From Nemophila menziesii (taxonomy: Eukaryota > Streptophyta > Magnoliopsida > Boraginales > Hydrophyllaceae), in assembly GCA_029959085.1 (NCBI GenBank), contig JARWIR010000042.1, positions 4,372,544 through 4,436,543 on the forward strand: DNA of 64,000 nucleotides. The letters are read 5' to 3'. The notes beneath the pieces are model-generated. The model was not told the origin of the DNA. It did not search any database and was given only the letters and a program-made list of their open reading frames with translations. The translations under genes were made by a program, and so were the position numbers. Shown piece after piece: positions 45,242 to 60,432 of this stretch (position 1 is the stretch's first letter; each line of letters starts with the position of its first letter).

Positions 45242-48200
45242 ACGTGTATAAAAGGGGTTGTTTTGTCGCTATTGTTGGTAATAGTTAGAAATATTTAGAT
45301 CCATATTATCTAAAATAAAAATTTCTTTATGTACTACAAATCCTTAACACCTAGAAAAATTTATTTCCTAAAGAATAAAAGAACATATTTTCAAATCCCT
45401 GTCACCATATGACAAAAAAATTTAGTTCATTAAGAAAGGAGATGGAGTATTCAACAAACATGGAATTGTAGTCTATGGCAGAATGCGGGGAAATAATTTT
45501 AAATTACACTTATATAATCATTATTAAAGGTATGCGATTATAACATAATAAGTTCATTTAAATTTAAACATTATTATGCATATAGTGTTTCTATTGAAAA
45601 TCACAATTTCTTGTTAATCGTGTATACTAAAAATCGATGTTAGATTATTTACTTGCATATGGTAAATTAAACTAGGATATATTCATATATAGTAACTCAC
45701 GATTTTGTGAACCCAACAATATATAGAAATGATGATAAAAATTATGAAAAGAATTAACACATTTAGATTTGACAGAGTAATTTAATTTTGCATATTTAAT
45801 CTAAAATTCTGCTTAGAATATTTGTAATTATATTATATAGATTATATAGGATATTATAATATGCATTCCATGGTATTCTAAATCAATTTAATTATTCAAG
45901 ATCATGATGTTTGTAAGAAAATTTAATTTTAACATATACCATATAAAAAAATATCAACTAACCTCGTCCCAATCCAAAAACATTCTACAACCAATTTTTG
46001 CATCAAACCAGTCCATCCAGTTTTACTATCTTAAAGATAAAATGACACTTCTCATAAAAAAGTTTTATTTAATTTTTTATTGAAATTTTAATTTAACAGT
46101 TGAGTATATTCTCTAACATCTCTCACTTTTTTTCTCATTGACACATATCATCGTTACCACCACATTAACCCACATGTGTCCTTCAACAAGAGGAGAAGCA
46201 AAAACAAAGAAAATTCCAACGAACCAAACTTAAGCCATAAGGTAATTGAGACGCAAATAAAGAAAAAGATCCAAGTCGTATTTTCTACTTCTTAATTTTA
46301 AATCTACTTTGTATTTTTTCTTCATATATAAAGTATCTCCTATTATGTATTAGGTTTTCAAATCTAGAAATATGAAACTAAAATCTATACGACACATATC
46401 TTCAAATATGGAGGAATATGGTTGGGTGGGGTGGGCTGCAGCCCACCCCGATTTAGAGTAGAATGATTTTTTTAAGAATTAAATCGCGAAAATATATGAC
46501 TAAACAAATATATTACATTCCACCTAAACTAAAACATAAAATACAGCTCCTTGAGGAATCTTTTAGTTAATTTTAGATTTGAACTAGAAATTCTGAATCT
46601 ATCTCTTTATGGAGATATGAAATTAATTAAGTACATTTCCCATAAATATCTTCATATATGAATATTGATATTGATACCAAATGATTATTAAGCCAATTTA
46701 ATTGCTTTGTATTATTTAATTCTTTTATAATTGTTTTATTTAGTTATGTTTTAAGATATTTATACTTAATTTGTTATGAAATAATATTTATTATATATCA
46801 ACTATTAAAACTTTAGTTTTTTCGTATGGTTCAATCTCCGAAATTATGATAAAAAATTAGATTTAAATTTCTTGATAATATGAAGATATTATATTTAATT
46901 TTAGTATAAATAAAATTAAAAATTTAATATTAACAAATAAAATAATGTATAAATAATTTAAAATAAATAAATCTTACCAAAAAAGTGCACATCTAGAATG
47001 ATGTGGAAGGACCCATGTTTAGCCCCTCATAATGATATGGAAGGACCCAACATCCATGAATTTTGGCAAAAAAACTAGGTTCGTTTAGTGCCGATCTAAT
47101 GAATATATACTGACAATTTACTTTTGGTAAGTTTTTAATGGCTCATGTCAAATGTGCCTGTATCAGTATAGTGATATTTAAACACATTACATATTAATAT
47201 AAACTATGTAATTTACATTTTGTATGATACTTAACTGCCTTACACATTGATATGTCGTATGTACTACGTTATTGTAGTTAGGATGTACTATGCTACTAAC
47301 TATTTTGTTTACTATGCAATATACTATTTGTAAAAAAAAAATTGTCTGATAAGCTTTATTTTGGCACAATACAACTTTATACGTTGTAATAATATTTTTT
47401 CCCTTTACATAAATTGATTTTTCTGAAGTAGGAATATATATACCGACCGAGTCCCCTATCCCATTTTATCACTGACACTTTTGGTGGTTGCATCAAAAAA
47501 TTCCTAGTGCCCTTACCATGCCAAGGGTAACTTAGTTTTTTATTGGTTAAATAGTTGACTTTATTTTTAATAAATGTTTAATGAGATAACAACTTTTTGA
47601 GTCATTAAATTTTATTATTATTAGGGTGATTAATCCAAAAGTTTCACAATCGAACAAAATTTCTTCATAATATCCAGGTCATTTTATTAACAATTCAGAT
47701 AACACCCTTTACTGTGACACAACTTATTAGGCTGTGCGATATAATTTGATGACGCGAATTAGTGGGCTAGAAGATTATGAATCCGACGAATTACTAAATA
47801 ACATAATTTGGTGGGCTATTGTAAATTCAGAACTCAAAAAATATATATCATTTCTTGTGCTGTGTTTATTAATTTAGTGGACCCACTACCCAAACCCCAA
47901 CATTTTCAGTCCATTGTATAAGACTAAATTGCTCGCTCATGGCCATTGTAAGATTTGTATAAAAATATAAGAAACATCGCTATTGTACTTATACTTAGAT
48001 TAGTTAATTTTTTAAAATTGTAAAAGTGATGAGATAAGATTAAAAATAATTCAATTGATTCAATGTTAAAAGTTATTTTTTTACCTTGATTTGGATTTTT
48101 AATTGTTGATGGCATAGTTTAGCCCAATTGGTGATGGTGGAGGATGGTGAGTGGGAAGATATTTATTTTTTGTTTTTGTGCAGGAGAGCGGCTTGAAAAG

Positions 48201-50506
48201 GTGAGTGGGAAGAATTTTTGTTTTTGTTTTTGTTTGAATGGAGTGAAAAGATAGTTTTAGGTTCTACGGTTTCATTATTTTTCAACCTTTACTTTGTATA
48301 TATTTTTTTAATCTTAAATTTTATTGTTTTATTTTAGAAAGTTATATTAGGCACATTATAAATTTAAAACAATATTTTGGACCTTATTTATCTAAACTTT
48401 TGGTCTGGACTTCTTAAGACATGATTTGATGGGTTATGTACCTAATTAGAAATTATCTCTTATTATTATTATTATCATTAATATTATTGTCATTATTATC
48501 ACTACGACTATTATTATAATTATTATTATTAGAGTTTTTATTTGTAATCTATATTTTATTATAATTTGATAGAATAATATTCTTTTGTGTACAACTAAGA
48601 CCAATGATCGAGTAATGTACATGATAAGGATACAATTTTACACAAAATTATGAGGTAAACTGACAAAAAACATGATTTTTTAATATTATTATCAATGAAA
48701 TTATTATTATTATTGTTTGCTCATTGAGAATGTTGGAGTCAAGTCTAACAAAGTATTTTCTCTTCAACCTCCAAAAATCCTAATAATTATTCTCATTTGC
48801 CTTTCGGGTACCTTCAACCACTCTTAAAGATAGAACATCAACAAAGCAAGAAGACCTTTCATGCAAGTTTTCTTCTACTTAAAATCTTTTGACAGTTCTC
48901 CTATCAATTTCTCGAGTGATTCAGTTTCGATTTTCCTATAAGTAAATTCTGTTTGGAGTTTATGTACTTTATCACCCCCAACTAAAATTATCATAAGTCA
49001 CTTGAATACCCAACACAATACCCAAACATAACCAATAAAAAAATACCTATAGACACACTTACAACGTTATACAGACCTACTATCCACCCGATATGGGAAC
49101 ATGACACAATAGAAAAAAGCATCATAAGCAAGTAAAGGGCATAATAGACAAAAGAAAAAAAAAGTTAAATTTACTAAAATAATATTTTTTTATACTCATA
49201 AATTCTCAGACATGTCTTCCTCGAACACTATGCAAATACCAAAAAACGCAAATGTCATGCTTTGATTTTGTCACAATCGGCAGTCGAAGGTGACACCTCA
49301 TCCGTCCTCTCCGACCCCACCTCCATCGTCCTTAAACCTGAATTTGGATATTTACTCATCACTATTGTCTTTCTCTACACACAAAATACACCCTCTAATA
49401 TGCCTAAGTAAAGTAAAACCCAACATTCAAGATCAAACCAAAACACCGAGAAAATGAAAATAGATAAAATCGTTCTGTTTGGCATAGAATTTTAAAAAAA
49501 ATTGATGGGTTGTTTTTATTCTGTGTAACCAAAAACCCAAAATTTGTATGCAAAACCGAAAAAACATATTTGTGTTAAGGTGTGCAAATATCACGTCATG
49601 CCCGTCTAGACTACTCGTTACGTGAAAACCCTACTCATACAATCCGTTTTTGCGGGTTTTGGATTTATACTGGGTCTTAGTGTTAGTAAAATTCATAGGT
49701 TTGAACCTATATTGCGGATATGTGTTAGCAAAACCTACTCGATGCAGACCTGACGTGCTGTGTAGATAAATAGATGATTGGGTATCACCCCTTCAAATTA
49801 CATAATGATTAAAGGATATATTGATATATAATTTCCATTTTTTCGACTGATAAAACAATCTTATAATAAGCCTTATTCCAAGTCAATTTTTATTATTTCT
49901 TGTTAAATTTAAGAATGTTGTCTAATGTGTATAAGTCAAATTATTATTTAGCATGCCTCATAAAAATAGTGATTATTGGAAAGAAGAGTTGCATATATTG
50001 TCATATTGTTTTTAGTTTTTCTAAGTGAAATTTTCTAGCCTTGGACAAGTTAAACACTAGCAAAACTGATGACTTTGAAGTATCTATGAGTTTTTGACTT
50101 TTTTTACCATTTCCAAGTCATACATTATATATTTCTTTAAACGGTTAGCTATTATATAATACAAAGTAGCTGAATTCGTAGTAATCAGTTCAAGTGAAGT
50201 GTACTGAATTTTATCAAGAATTTTATAAATATCACAACATTATGAGATTTCGTCTTTTTTACATAGTTTATTTTTTCTCCAAATTCTTTACTTTTTGACA
50301 CGTCAAAAGATATTTAAAAAGTGAAATGAAACAAAGATATAGTGCTTACCTAATATTACACATCAAAGTTACATATCTGTTGAGTTCTACAAAACCGTGT
50401 AATAAATAACATTTCCAAACTAATTATACATAAAATTACATTATACATAACACAATGATTCAATAGTTAATTATACAATGATATAACTTATATTTACAAC
50501 ATTATT
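45242..50506. other. Long AT-rich region without genes, duplicate of 29259-34523
   Basis: Same content as in unit 1, including the 22-bp palindrome (46428-46449) and the ATT microsatellite (48462-48536). Confidence 0.6.
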
Positions 50507-50655
50507 GTATAAAGGAAAATTCTTCCATCCAATATTGGATGATCCTACACCAATTACATTCAATAGTTAATGACATGTGTTTTGTTTTAATAATCCATGG
50601 CCGTGATTTAAATATTGGACCATCCAATATTGGATGGAAGTATTACCCTTGTATA
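50507..50655. mobile_element. MITE with self-palindromic ends, second copy
   Basis: Duplicate of 34524-34672, including the flanking gtata. Confidence 0.65.
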
Positions 50656-52250
50656 AATACTTAAAACTTGTTTAGAAGTGTTTATTTTAAAGTAGATGAC
50701 ATCTTTTCTGTATTGATATATTATAAAAGTAGTTTGCATAACACATCTCTTCGCACCCGCGCAGCCGTTTATCAACTATTAGATATAACTGTACAATATC
50801 AACATGAGACGGGAAAGAGTTTCAAGGTATGTTGTTTACTTCCTTTATGATATTTTTTAACTCTTTTAAAAAACCTAATTTGATCCAAATCTAAATTGAA
50901 TTCCAAACTAAATTGAAATAATGTTTATCCCAACCAGGTTTGGTATATACCTTCCTAAAATCCAAATAAGCATTTTCGATGAAAATTCTACCTATGGCAG
51001 TTTATACTTTTGTTTAAGTTTACCCAGTTCTAATTATTATATAGATTAAATTTTCTCTCATAACGTATTAAAAAATTAAATTTATTGAGGTCATGCTTAA
51101 ATTATTTTATGTTATAATCTAAGTTATTCATTGAATTATAGAAACGAAGCAATAATTAGATGTAATTTTATTGCCATATTCAATATTTTATCATCTATGA
51201 TAACTTTTGATATATTTTTATGGATTTTGCACACAGGTCCTTATATAAAAAAAGATCAATGACCATGCCATTTCAATCCAAGGTAAGATTTACTTATTAG
51301 TATAAATTAATTTTTGTTAGATTGTTGTGGTGTTTGTAGCTAATGCTAGTTAGTAGACTTCCATTTCCTCTACTGTTTAGAGTAATTTTGGTAAATGGAA
51401 TTGTGTTAACCATTGTTGTAAATTTTCAAAAGATTACTTATTTATTTTTCGATAGTTTTGTGTCATTACTTCCAGTGAGGAACTCGGTCTCTTGTTTGAT
51501 ACACCAAATGAGTAATTTAATTTTGATAATAAAGTGATCTAGTTTATACTTTATTAATCGGGTGATTAACATGATGTCCAGTTTATGAACATTTTGTCCT
51601 GCCTTAATTAATATTATGTAAATAGCTTAAATGTGCAAAATTAACAGAATTGGATAAATATTATGGTATGGTACATAATGAGATAACATACCATACTTGA
51701 CTACCTATTTATTATTAATTTAATTATTAACCCCAAATTTTCTTACAAGTTTTTTAATTAAATATTTCAGATTTCTCCATTTCATCATGATGGAAACTCA
51801 ACACAGTATGGGTTTGTATATGCAATTTTTTTTCGAGTCTACAAAGTGGTGACATGGAGGTGTAGATAAGAAGTGGAGATCAATGACTCTGGAGGAGGTT
51901 TGGTGCATTTTGCTGATCCTCAATTCCCATTTGTTCTTACTTTAGACATTGGGATCGAATCCTTTCATAAGATCCAGACTTGCACGCAGGCTTGAAAGAC
52001 AACATCAACAAAAAAAGGAGTCAACAACATCAACAAACAAAGGAGTCAACGCTCGATGACCCTTTCCAAAAAGGAGTTATAATGATGATTACATACTTCC
52101 TGAATTAGGATTTCTTGTGGTTCTTTCTCAGCTTAGTTCTAGGAATTGTTGGAAAATATAATTAGTTTGTAGCTATCATTTTGATTAACTTTCTGAATTA
52201 TTATATGGAGTGATATTGTTTAATTAAGTGTTACATGCTGATATTTGGTT
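50656..52250. other. AT-rich DNA without recognised genes, duplicate of 34673-36267
   Basis: No protein is recognised; same tandem phrase as in unit 1, near 52001-52049. Confidence 0.4.
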
Positions 52251-52300
52251 TATATCACATACTATCTTTTTCCTTTTCGTCAATATATCACATACTATCT
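52251..52300. mobile_element. 16-bp LINE-end stub with 17-bp target duplication, second copy
   Basis: Duplicate of 36268-36317. Confidence 0.6.
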
Positions 52301-52572
52301 CATTTCTCTTTAAACCTTTATCTACACGAACAAAGGAGTTCACATTTAAATGATGGAGTTTATTTTGGTATTTTATAAAGCTGCATGGCTTGGATGGGTA
52401 GCCAGTGAAGTGGGTAGCCAGTGAAGTGTTTGAGGGTTGACTCTCCAATGTATCTTAAAAAAAGTGTATCACGTCTATCACGAGAGATAGAAGCCTAAGA
52501 ATGACGTGTTTGAGGTATTTCTAAACTAATTATTCAAGAGTTTTATTATGCATAATTTCTCTTTAGGATTGT

Positions 52573-53323
52573 AATTATATGAACCATTAATTATTGTTTT
52601 TCGGTTTTAATTTGAATCTGGGATTTTAGTATTTAATTGATTTGGTTCTTAATTTCCATTGATTATATTCTTGTGCTTGTTTAATATCATTGACGTCGTG
52701 AATCAAGGGTATGTTTTAGTAATTAGGCTATTTACTAGTGGCAGTGATCACCTTGACAGGGGGTTTAATTACAGAACTAGCTAGGACATAGACGCGTGGT
52801 GTCCGTTATTGACCGACAGGCTTGACTAACCACGTAGCCAATTGGGTATAGATAACCGCCCTGACGGGGTTTGTAATACGGTAGGGTAGCTCCTAAGTCC
52901 ACCCTGACGGGGGTTAGGAGATTATAGAGTCCTGGCTATTGTGAAATTTCCCACCCACCCTTATTCTTAGGAATCATTAATCCAATTGGATAGGTTCATA
53001 CTTGCATCTCCTTATCTTAGTTGCATAATTATTTGTTATTAATTACTAATTATTTATTTAATTATTTAGTTAATTAGAAAAGAAACTCCTTTGCTGCTTA
53101 TTTTTGTAATTAAGACAATTAAAACTATCTATTCTAATATTAAACACGAAGTTAGAATAACTACTTGAATCCTTGTGGAGACGATTTTCCCGTATTTACT
53201 TATCTATTACTTGGAACGACCCGTACACTTGCGGTATATGGATCCTTTAATCCTTTTACTTTTATTGCATTATTTTATAACACACCAGAGCCCACCAATT
53301 CCCAAAAGTTATTTTTCTTATAT
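52573..53323 (-). repeat. Dispersed repeat module D, second copy
   Basis: Duplicate of 36590-37340. It holds one of the two differences seen between the units: G at 52819 where unit 1 has T at 36836. Confidence 0.45.
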
Positions 53324-53362
53324 TTATTTAATAAAATTTGTAACATTGAACCTACCTAAATT

Positions 53363-55098
53363 TGCATCCTAATAGGGAAAAATAAAAAGGACATTTTAGA
53401 TAGACTCAGTGTCCTCCAGGCACGAATAGCATTTGTCAGCTTTCACGCATTTACGTCGCCTTAAACTTATTTAAGTTGGTAAATCATTCGTACAAAATTT
53501 CTAAGAAAAATTACGTACCTTAGACGAAACATTAGATTTCCACCAAATTCCACAATCCAGGGTCTAAAAATTCATTAGCTGATGACATTTGAGGGTTCGC
53601 CGAGACCATTTGCTTAGATAAGATTCAATTTCCCGTTTTTAGTTGAATAAGTGCCCATCTTTGATTGAGGCCACATGAAACAATATATGCAATCTCATTA
53701 TTAACTCTTTAACTGTGATATCTCTGATATCACTGACGTCGGGAATACATCACCGAGAAGCTTCGTGTTCCACTTGTCCTTATCAACTCTCATGAGTTTT
53801 GAAACAAGATGGACACTTGTATTCACTGGATTCTTCAACGATAATCACATATCCATCCATTTATGGTCCCAATCATTATAGTCTCCCTGTTACCAATTTA
53901 AACTCGATCGCTATCATGAAGAAAATCCCTGCCCTCTAAAATAAAATTCCACGACCACGACCTACCTTATAGTAACTTAACATCCGTAAATTCAATATTC
54001 AAAAATTATATACCTCTTAACAGCCTGACCGCCAACGTATCTGAGTTTTTAAGAATTTGCCATACCTAGCCACCAACAACATTGTATTAATTCTTTTAAA
54101 ATCTTGAAATCCCAAAAACCTATCATCTTACTGATCAATAATTTCTCCTATGCCACCCAATGATTTTGAATACGTTCCAAATAATTCCATAAAAAATTAG
54201 CAATCATATTAGCCAATTTCTTACAAAAGGTTTTTGGAAAAGAGATAACTGACATAACGTAGACTATGATACCTTTTGACACTGCCTTAATAAGGACCTC
54301 ATTCCCACCATCCAAAAGTAGGTGAGCTTTCCAGCCTTTTGCCTTAGCAAAATACTTGTTCGTGATCCATGTTAGTGACTCAACCTTTGATCTTTGGTGA
54401 CATAAGGTAACCAAGATATTTTTCTAAGTCATGTTTCTCTTGAATTTGAAAGATATTCATTGTTGTAGTCTTTACGTCCACTAGGGCATCTTTACTAAAA
54501 AATATAGATGATTTATTAAAAGTATTACGTTGTACTGATATCGTGCAATAAATGTCTATACTATCCTGAAGCTTCTTCACTTCCTATCCGTCAAGAGTCA
54601 GTAAATATAAAGAATTATCTGAAAACAACATATGTGATAAAACTAGGCAATTTTGCATAGTATGTATTACCTTTAATACATTCATTAGAGAAATGCATTC
54701 CTCTATAAGTTTGATAAAGGACTCTATCATCCGAAAAGAAGAAAGGTAATAAAGGATCACACTGACTTAAAACCATGCTCAGATATGAACCTCAATAATC
54801 GTTTGCTGTTAAGGTTTAAATAAGATGATACTGAGGAAATGCAATTCGTGATCCATCCCACTAGGTCTCACTGAACCCCAGACGCTGTAAAAAGTGAATA
54901 AGAAAATCCCAACTCACCTGATCATAAGATTTTTCCATATCTAATTAGACTGCGTCCATATACCTTGGTCGTTTCTATTATATATTCATTGAATATTTTT
55001 GAACGATAATAATATTGTCCAGATTTTCCCTTCCTTTGATATATGTCGTCAGTATCGGTGATACCAACTCATCCATATGGTAAGGGGCAAAGGCGTGA
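53363..55098 (-). pseudogene. L1-type LINE, 3' half, second copy
   Basis: Duplicate of 37380-39115 with the same disabled reverse transcriptase and zinc-finger frames. Confidence 0.75.
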
Positions 55099-56391
55099 TA
55101 AATAAAGGACAATGAATGATAATAAAGCACACACCTAAGGCAACTACGATAACCACTTTGCAAGTGAACAAATCGTTTGCAAGTAATAAGTAAGTAAACA
55201 GATATCGATCTCAGGGACTATGAAAGTAAGTTTGAAAATAGTGTTATTACTAAGTGGACTAGAAAGAGTTGATAAGATAATACACAAAAACACTAACATA
55301 TCAATTGGGTTTGTAAGAATCTAAACAATTAACAACTAATAAACTAAGTATCAAATTAAAGGCAATGAAATAAAACATGAAGGAGAAAACTTAGGAGAGT
55401 TTAGCTAAATAATTAGCAAGTAATCCCCACTAGCCTTGTTCTACATTTATTATCTAAGGGTTTATTGTGTGATATATAAGCATTAAACAGGATTCTAAAG
55501 TCCTCCTAATTCCTTCAAGGTAGCTTAGGAAGCAACTTCAACACTACTAGGGGACTTGGGTAAGGGGACCCTGCGAAATGATCAGTGGTTAAATCTAAAC
55601 CTGTTGACTCTCTCGTTAGGAAAGTCCGCCAGGATCACTACCGCACACTAGACAATTATGTGTTAATTTCAAAAACTGAATCCCCCGTCAGGGTGACAAT
55701 CCAACTACTAATGGGGAAATCCTCTACGCTGCGCATAACAAGGACTACAAACATATATAAAAAACAGAGCTATCACGAACAATTCATTTAAATATAAATC
55801 CCAAATTCAAATTAGCATAAAAAAAGTCTAGGGGTCATACTCATATGTTAGTCTCAAGCTAAACAGATTTAGTTCATAATAAGGAAAAAAAAACTAGCAA
55901 TTAATAATATCACATTCACGTTCAAAATACAAAATAGAAAAATAATACTATACTAATTTCTGATATTTGATAAACGTTAAGTTGGAATGGCATGAACAAC
56001 TTCCGAATGGCATGAACAACTTCCAAGCTCCTTCTTCTCTTCTTCTCTTTTTCTCCAAGCGTCCTCTCGGTCTTTTATGATTAGGGACTGACCAAGGATA
56101 ATTTTATTAAGGTAAAATCTAATATATATCAGATTTGGGACGCAATTAGGGTTTAGGTCTAGGTATTAGACTCCTAGTTCAACTAAAAACCATTTTTTTG
56201 TAAAATGACTAGGTTGGCCCATTATAGCTGAAACCCTCATAAATTCTTCGTTACAACTCCAAATCACTACGTCAGCTCCCACACATCAGTAATTAAAAGA
56301 ACTTTATGGATATAAAAGTACTACTTTAAATTCTCTGTCGAAGTTAACTCAAGATATATGTCGATAATCACCAACCCCCTCTTGTATGTCA
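55099..56391 (+). repeat. Dispersed repeat module B, second copy
   Basis: Duplicate of 39116-40408. Confidence 0.55.
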
Positions 56392-57260
56392 GTTGTATAG
56401 CGAGGTGTGATATTAATTCAACACTAAGGGAGTTGCATCATGCAAGTTTACGGGCTGCCAAGTAAAATAAAAATCAAGTGAATTATTGTCTCCACAAGGA
56501 TTTACAAATTAACCGAAGACTCTAGATTAGAAGTTCGTATTTAATAAAAAGACTAAAAAGTAAATATATTTATTTGGTTTTTTGTTTAAGAATTACTACT
56601 AAGATAAGAATTAAAACTAAATTAAGTAAAAAGTAATTAACTAAAGTATTGTGAGAATAGGGAGAAGAACGTAGCTCGAGACACTCATACTCACCACTAG
56701 TTATGATAGGGACTTAAATGTAATTATAAGGTCAAGCCAGACCATTGTCTCTAATCGGGATTCCAAAGTCTTCCTAAGTTCCTTCCAGATAAGTAGCGGA
56801 ATGCTATCTGCTAGAAACCTCTTCTAAGGGAATCCTATGCATGTTATCTAGACGCCTAAAGTCTAAAGTTTAGCTCTTCCGAGTCTTCAACTCCAAAAGA
56901 CGTATTTATCCTAGGTCAACTACTAAACCCTCTTTCCAGGCATAATCTAATAGCTAAATATTTCAAAATATATGAACATCATATGAGAATTAAGCAAGAA
57001 GAACAAAGATAAGTAAAACAACAACATGCCCTATTTTATTTAAATATAAAATACCAATTCATACAATATAAATCCTGATCATATACTAGGGTCCATACAT
57101 TGAGAATCTCAAGCTACTAATTAAATTAGTTCATAACTAAAAAAAGAACGGAAAAGAAAGAAGAATTACACTATAATATGATAGCAAGGATTTTAGAAAT
57201 TATTTTATAGTCGAAATTAACTCAAGATATATGTCGAATCACGAACTCCCTCTTGTATGA
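56392..57260 (+). repeat. Dispersed repeat module C, second copy
   Basis: Duplicate of 40409-41277. Confidence 0.55.
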
Positions 57261-60200
57261 CACCTATCAGAATAATAGTAATTAGTGTTTCATTTAGTGT
57301 CTCAAGCAAAATATTGTTATTAAGAAAATCACAAACCATAAGCAACACATCCTACTTAATAATATCCCAAAACTTATGATAGAATTTACCATTCAAGTCG
57401 TCAGCCTTGGAGTCTTTGATGCGAAAATGTTTAACACTCTTTGTTCCACCACCTCAAGAGTAGGTTTATTTGTCAATTCTTCATTCAAACTGTAACCCTC
57501 TTCTTGATAAACTTCACTGCCTCCTCTACATTTGATCCTTTATTTTCTTTAGATGAATTTAAATAGAAATTCAAGAAACTGTCTCACACTTCTGATTTTT
57601 CATCATGCCATACCACTTTACTATATTTTTTCTTATTACTTTATTAATACTCCTCCTTTATGTCGCTGACACATGGAAATCTTCACGTTCTTATTCCTAC
57701 ACTAGATCCATTATTGTTCGCTCCCAATCCTCCCAATATTTTCCTCATTTGACCACATAAAATCTAGTTGATCTGATTTTAATCTCATTTTTCCTGCGAT
57801 TGCAATGTCACTAGTCCATTAAGAAAAGTTGTTATCTCCATTTCCAGATTTATAATACATGTCTTGTTGATTGAAAATGCTTGTTTACTCTATCTCTTAA
57901 GCGCCAAAATAATATTATTTTGTTTTTAGACAAAATTCTCAACTAATGTTTCCTCCCGCAGACCCCCAAGTTCTATTTGACAACCCCATGACATTTTGAA
58001 CTGTTAGTCTAAAAAGATTCAAATTCAAATTTGAAGAAGCGTCTAAACAATTTTGTGTAATATCATTTCGTAAAAAACTAACAAGGAATAATCCAATCCA
58101 ATGGTTGATGATACTATAACACGCGCCTTTGGGAACCTGCTTGGCCAATATGTACATACAAATGTCTATTCAGTATTTCCTTGACGAGCGCAGTATATAG
58201 TCTTCGATTAGACCACGTATGAAAACAACAATGATAATTTAATTCGATAACTCCATTTTAAAAGATGAATTTATTAAAACACAAGATTTGGTTATTATTT
58301 ATTAGATTACACTAAATCTTTTGCTTTCTAACAAAATTGCATTAGAATATCTTATTATAATCCAAGGTTCATTATGTGATTCTTTCCATTTTGTTATTTC
58401 ATTCAAAACTAATAATACATATTTATGATTTGGGGGGGGGGGGGGGGGAGGCATGAAAGCGTACAAGATACCAAGGAACTTCATTGTCGTAAATAAGTGA
58501 AATTACAAAATATTGAATAACGTTAACAATACATAAACTAGCCACCAAATTGTATACCATCAAATCCCCCTTGATCGAAGTGCGCTCCCCGTGGTATCTT
58601 CAATAAAACTTTTATCATATTATATCACCAGATAACAACATTCGAGTCCTGAGTGCTTAACATTAAACAAACAAGAGATCCCCGATTTATACCTACCAAC
58701 CACAGACTTAACCATCTTTCTTGTCAGGGTCGCACAAATTCCCTGACAATTCCACACACACACACACCATTATTTACCTTTGGAGGTCACTTTTAAGGGA
58801 TGGCCGCTACCCTGCAGCTTGACTTCTTCGTTCCTAATACACATCTTACCCTTTATTCAATGATATTACTCTTTGAACTTGTCAATGCTATCAAACTAAA
58901 TATTCACATATTATTCACTAAGTAAATCTCCGGAGACCTCTTTATCTAGATCTTCATTAGACGCTTCAACTATTGGTTGGTGGCCTAACTCAAACAAAGA
59001 CGCATATTCATCCTCTGAAACCTCTTGGGTTATGTCATTTTGTTCCCCATTCTTAGAAAAAATCACTCTGGTACTCCAAATCCCTAGACCCTTCATTAAT
59101 GCTTTGCGCAAAAACTATAAATACAAATTCATCAATCTTGCTATCTTATATGCACCTTTACACTGGCCCAAATACATTGGCTTATGCTTCACCTTAGACA
59201 CCATTCCAAAACCCACACTACCTCCCCCTACACCTTACTTTAGAGCATTATACCTAATCTCATCTTCAACTCTTATGCCTATAGTTAATTCAAAACCAAT
59301 TCTATATGAATTATATATGAACCTAAGCCCCCTAAATCCTTCTCACATCGAATCTCGTTATCATAAATGAGAATATTCCCACAGTATAACGTACCACATC
59401 CTCAGTTGTAACAACATTTCCCCCTAACATGTAACCACTATCTTCACCGCCTACATGTCAACTTCCCTTTACAAGCAACTTTATTTATAGTATCATGGAG
59501 TAAACCTGATCCCTGATGGATATGATTCGTATAGTGTTTGCACATTTGCCACCCCCGTCTTGATATCCTTGTCGCTTATTATGTACAAATTTTAAGATAA
59601 TATCAAAGGTCATCAAACATCATATTTTGCTCCCCTTGCGCATTAGTAGAAGGAGATAGAGGTGGAGTAGAATGTTCCACATATCTGTTCCACTTATAAC
59701 ACCTTAATAAAATAGTAAATTCACCCTCCCCCCAAATGTTCGTGGTAATCCCAAATAGCAGCTCCGTCGGTGGTTTGCGAACCACATTATCCACTCAAAA
59801 TTCATAAATCTCAAATTATCCATATCATATGTATTTCTTGTCATTTGCTCTTAGACGTCCACAACAAAGCAGAATACCATATTTTCCATACTGAAACACA
59901 ACCAACCTGCCCCATCTTCCCGTCTCCGATATGCTCCCGACAGTAATGGTTCATTGACAGTAAAACAAACTCTAACCCTCAGAATTTGAACATCATCCAT
60001 AACCAGCATTTGATAATCCATCTCCTCTAGCTCGAACGAACAAGAACCTAAGGTTACAATAGCCTCCAGAGTTTTTTGGATGAAAGCTAAATCCTTCACT
60101 TGCACCCAAGTTGGAGATTAATTGAAATGGATGTCATTAAGGTGGACCAAATTTGGTCAATGATTAAAGTCAACATACATGCACTAAAAAATCCTAGGTT

Positions 60201-60432
60201 GAAGATTCCAAAGTCTTGTAACTCCTCCACAATTTTTATTTCCACCTTGAAAAGATTCCTCCTCTCGTCATTACAAATGTTCTCCCCCTCAACTAGCCAC
60301 TTATCCGCAATATGCTTTTTAAAATCAACATCGAATATCATCCGTGATCGAATGACATGCAATAACAGTGCATAATTTCCCATATGCGATTCCACTGAAC
60401 TAGCCATCACCCTAATGTAAAGCACACCTAAC
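57261..60432 (-). pseudogene. L1-type LINE, 5' half, copy Q, second occurrence
   Basis: Duplicate of 41278-44450. The G-run is one base shorter (17 G), which changes the frame: here an open frame (58302-58484) runs through MPPPPPPP into NHKYVLLVLNEITKWKE and PWIIIRYSNAILLESKR, the endonuclease core. Confidence 0.78.
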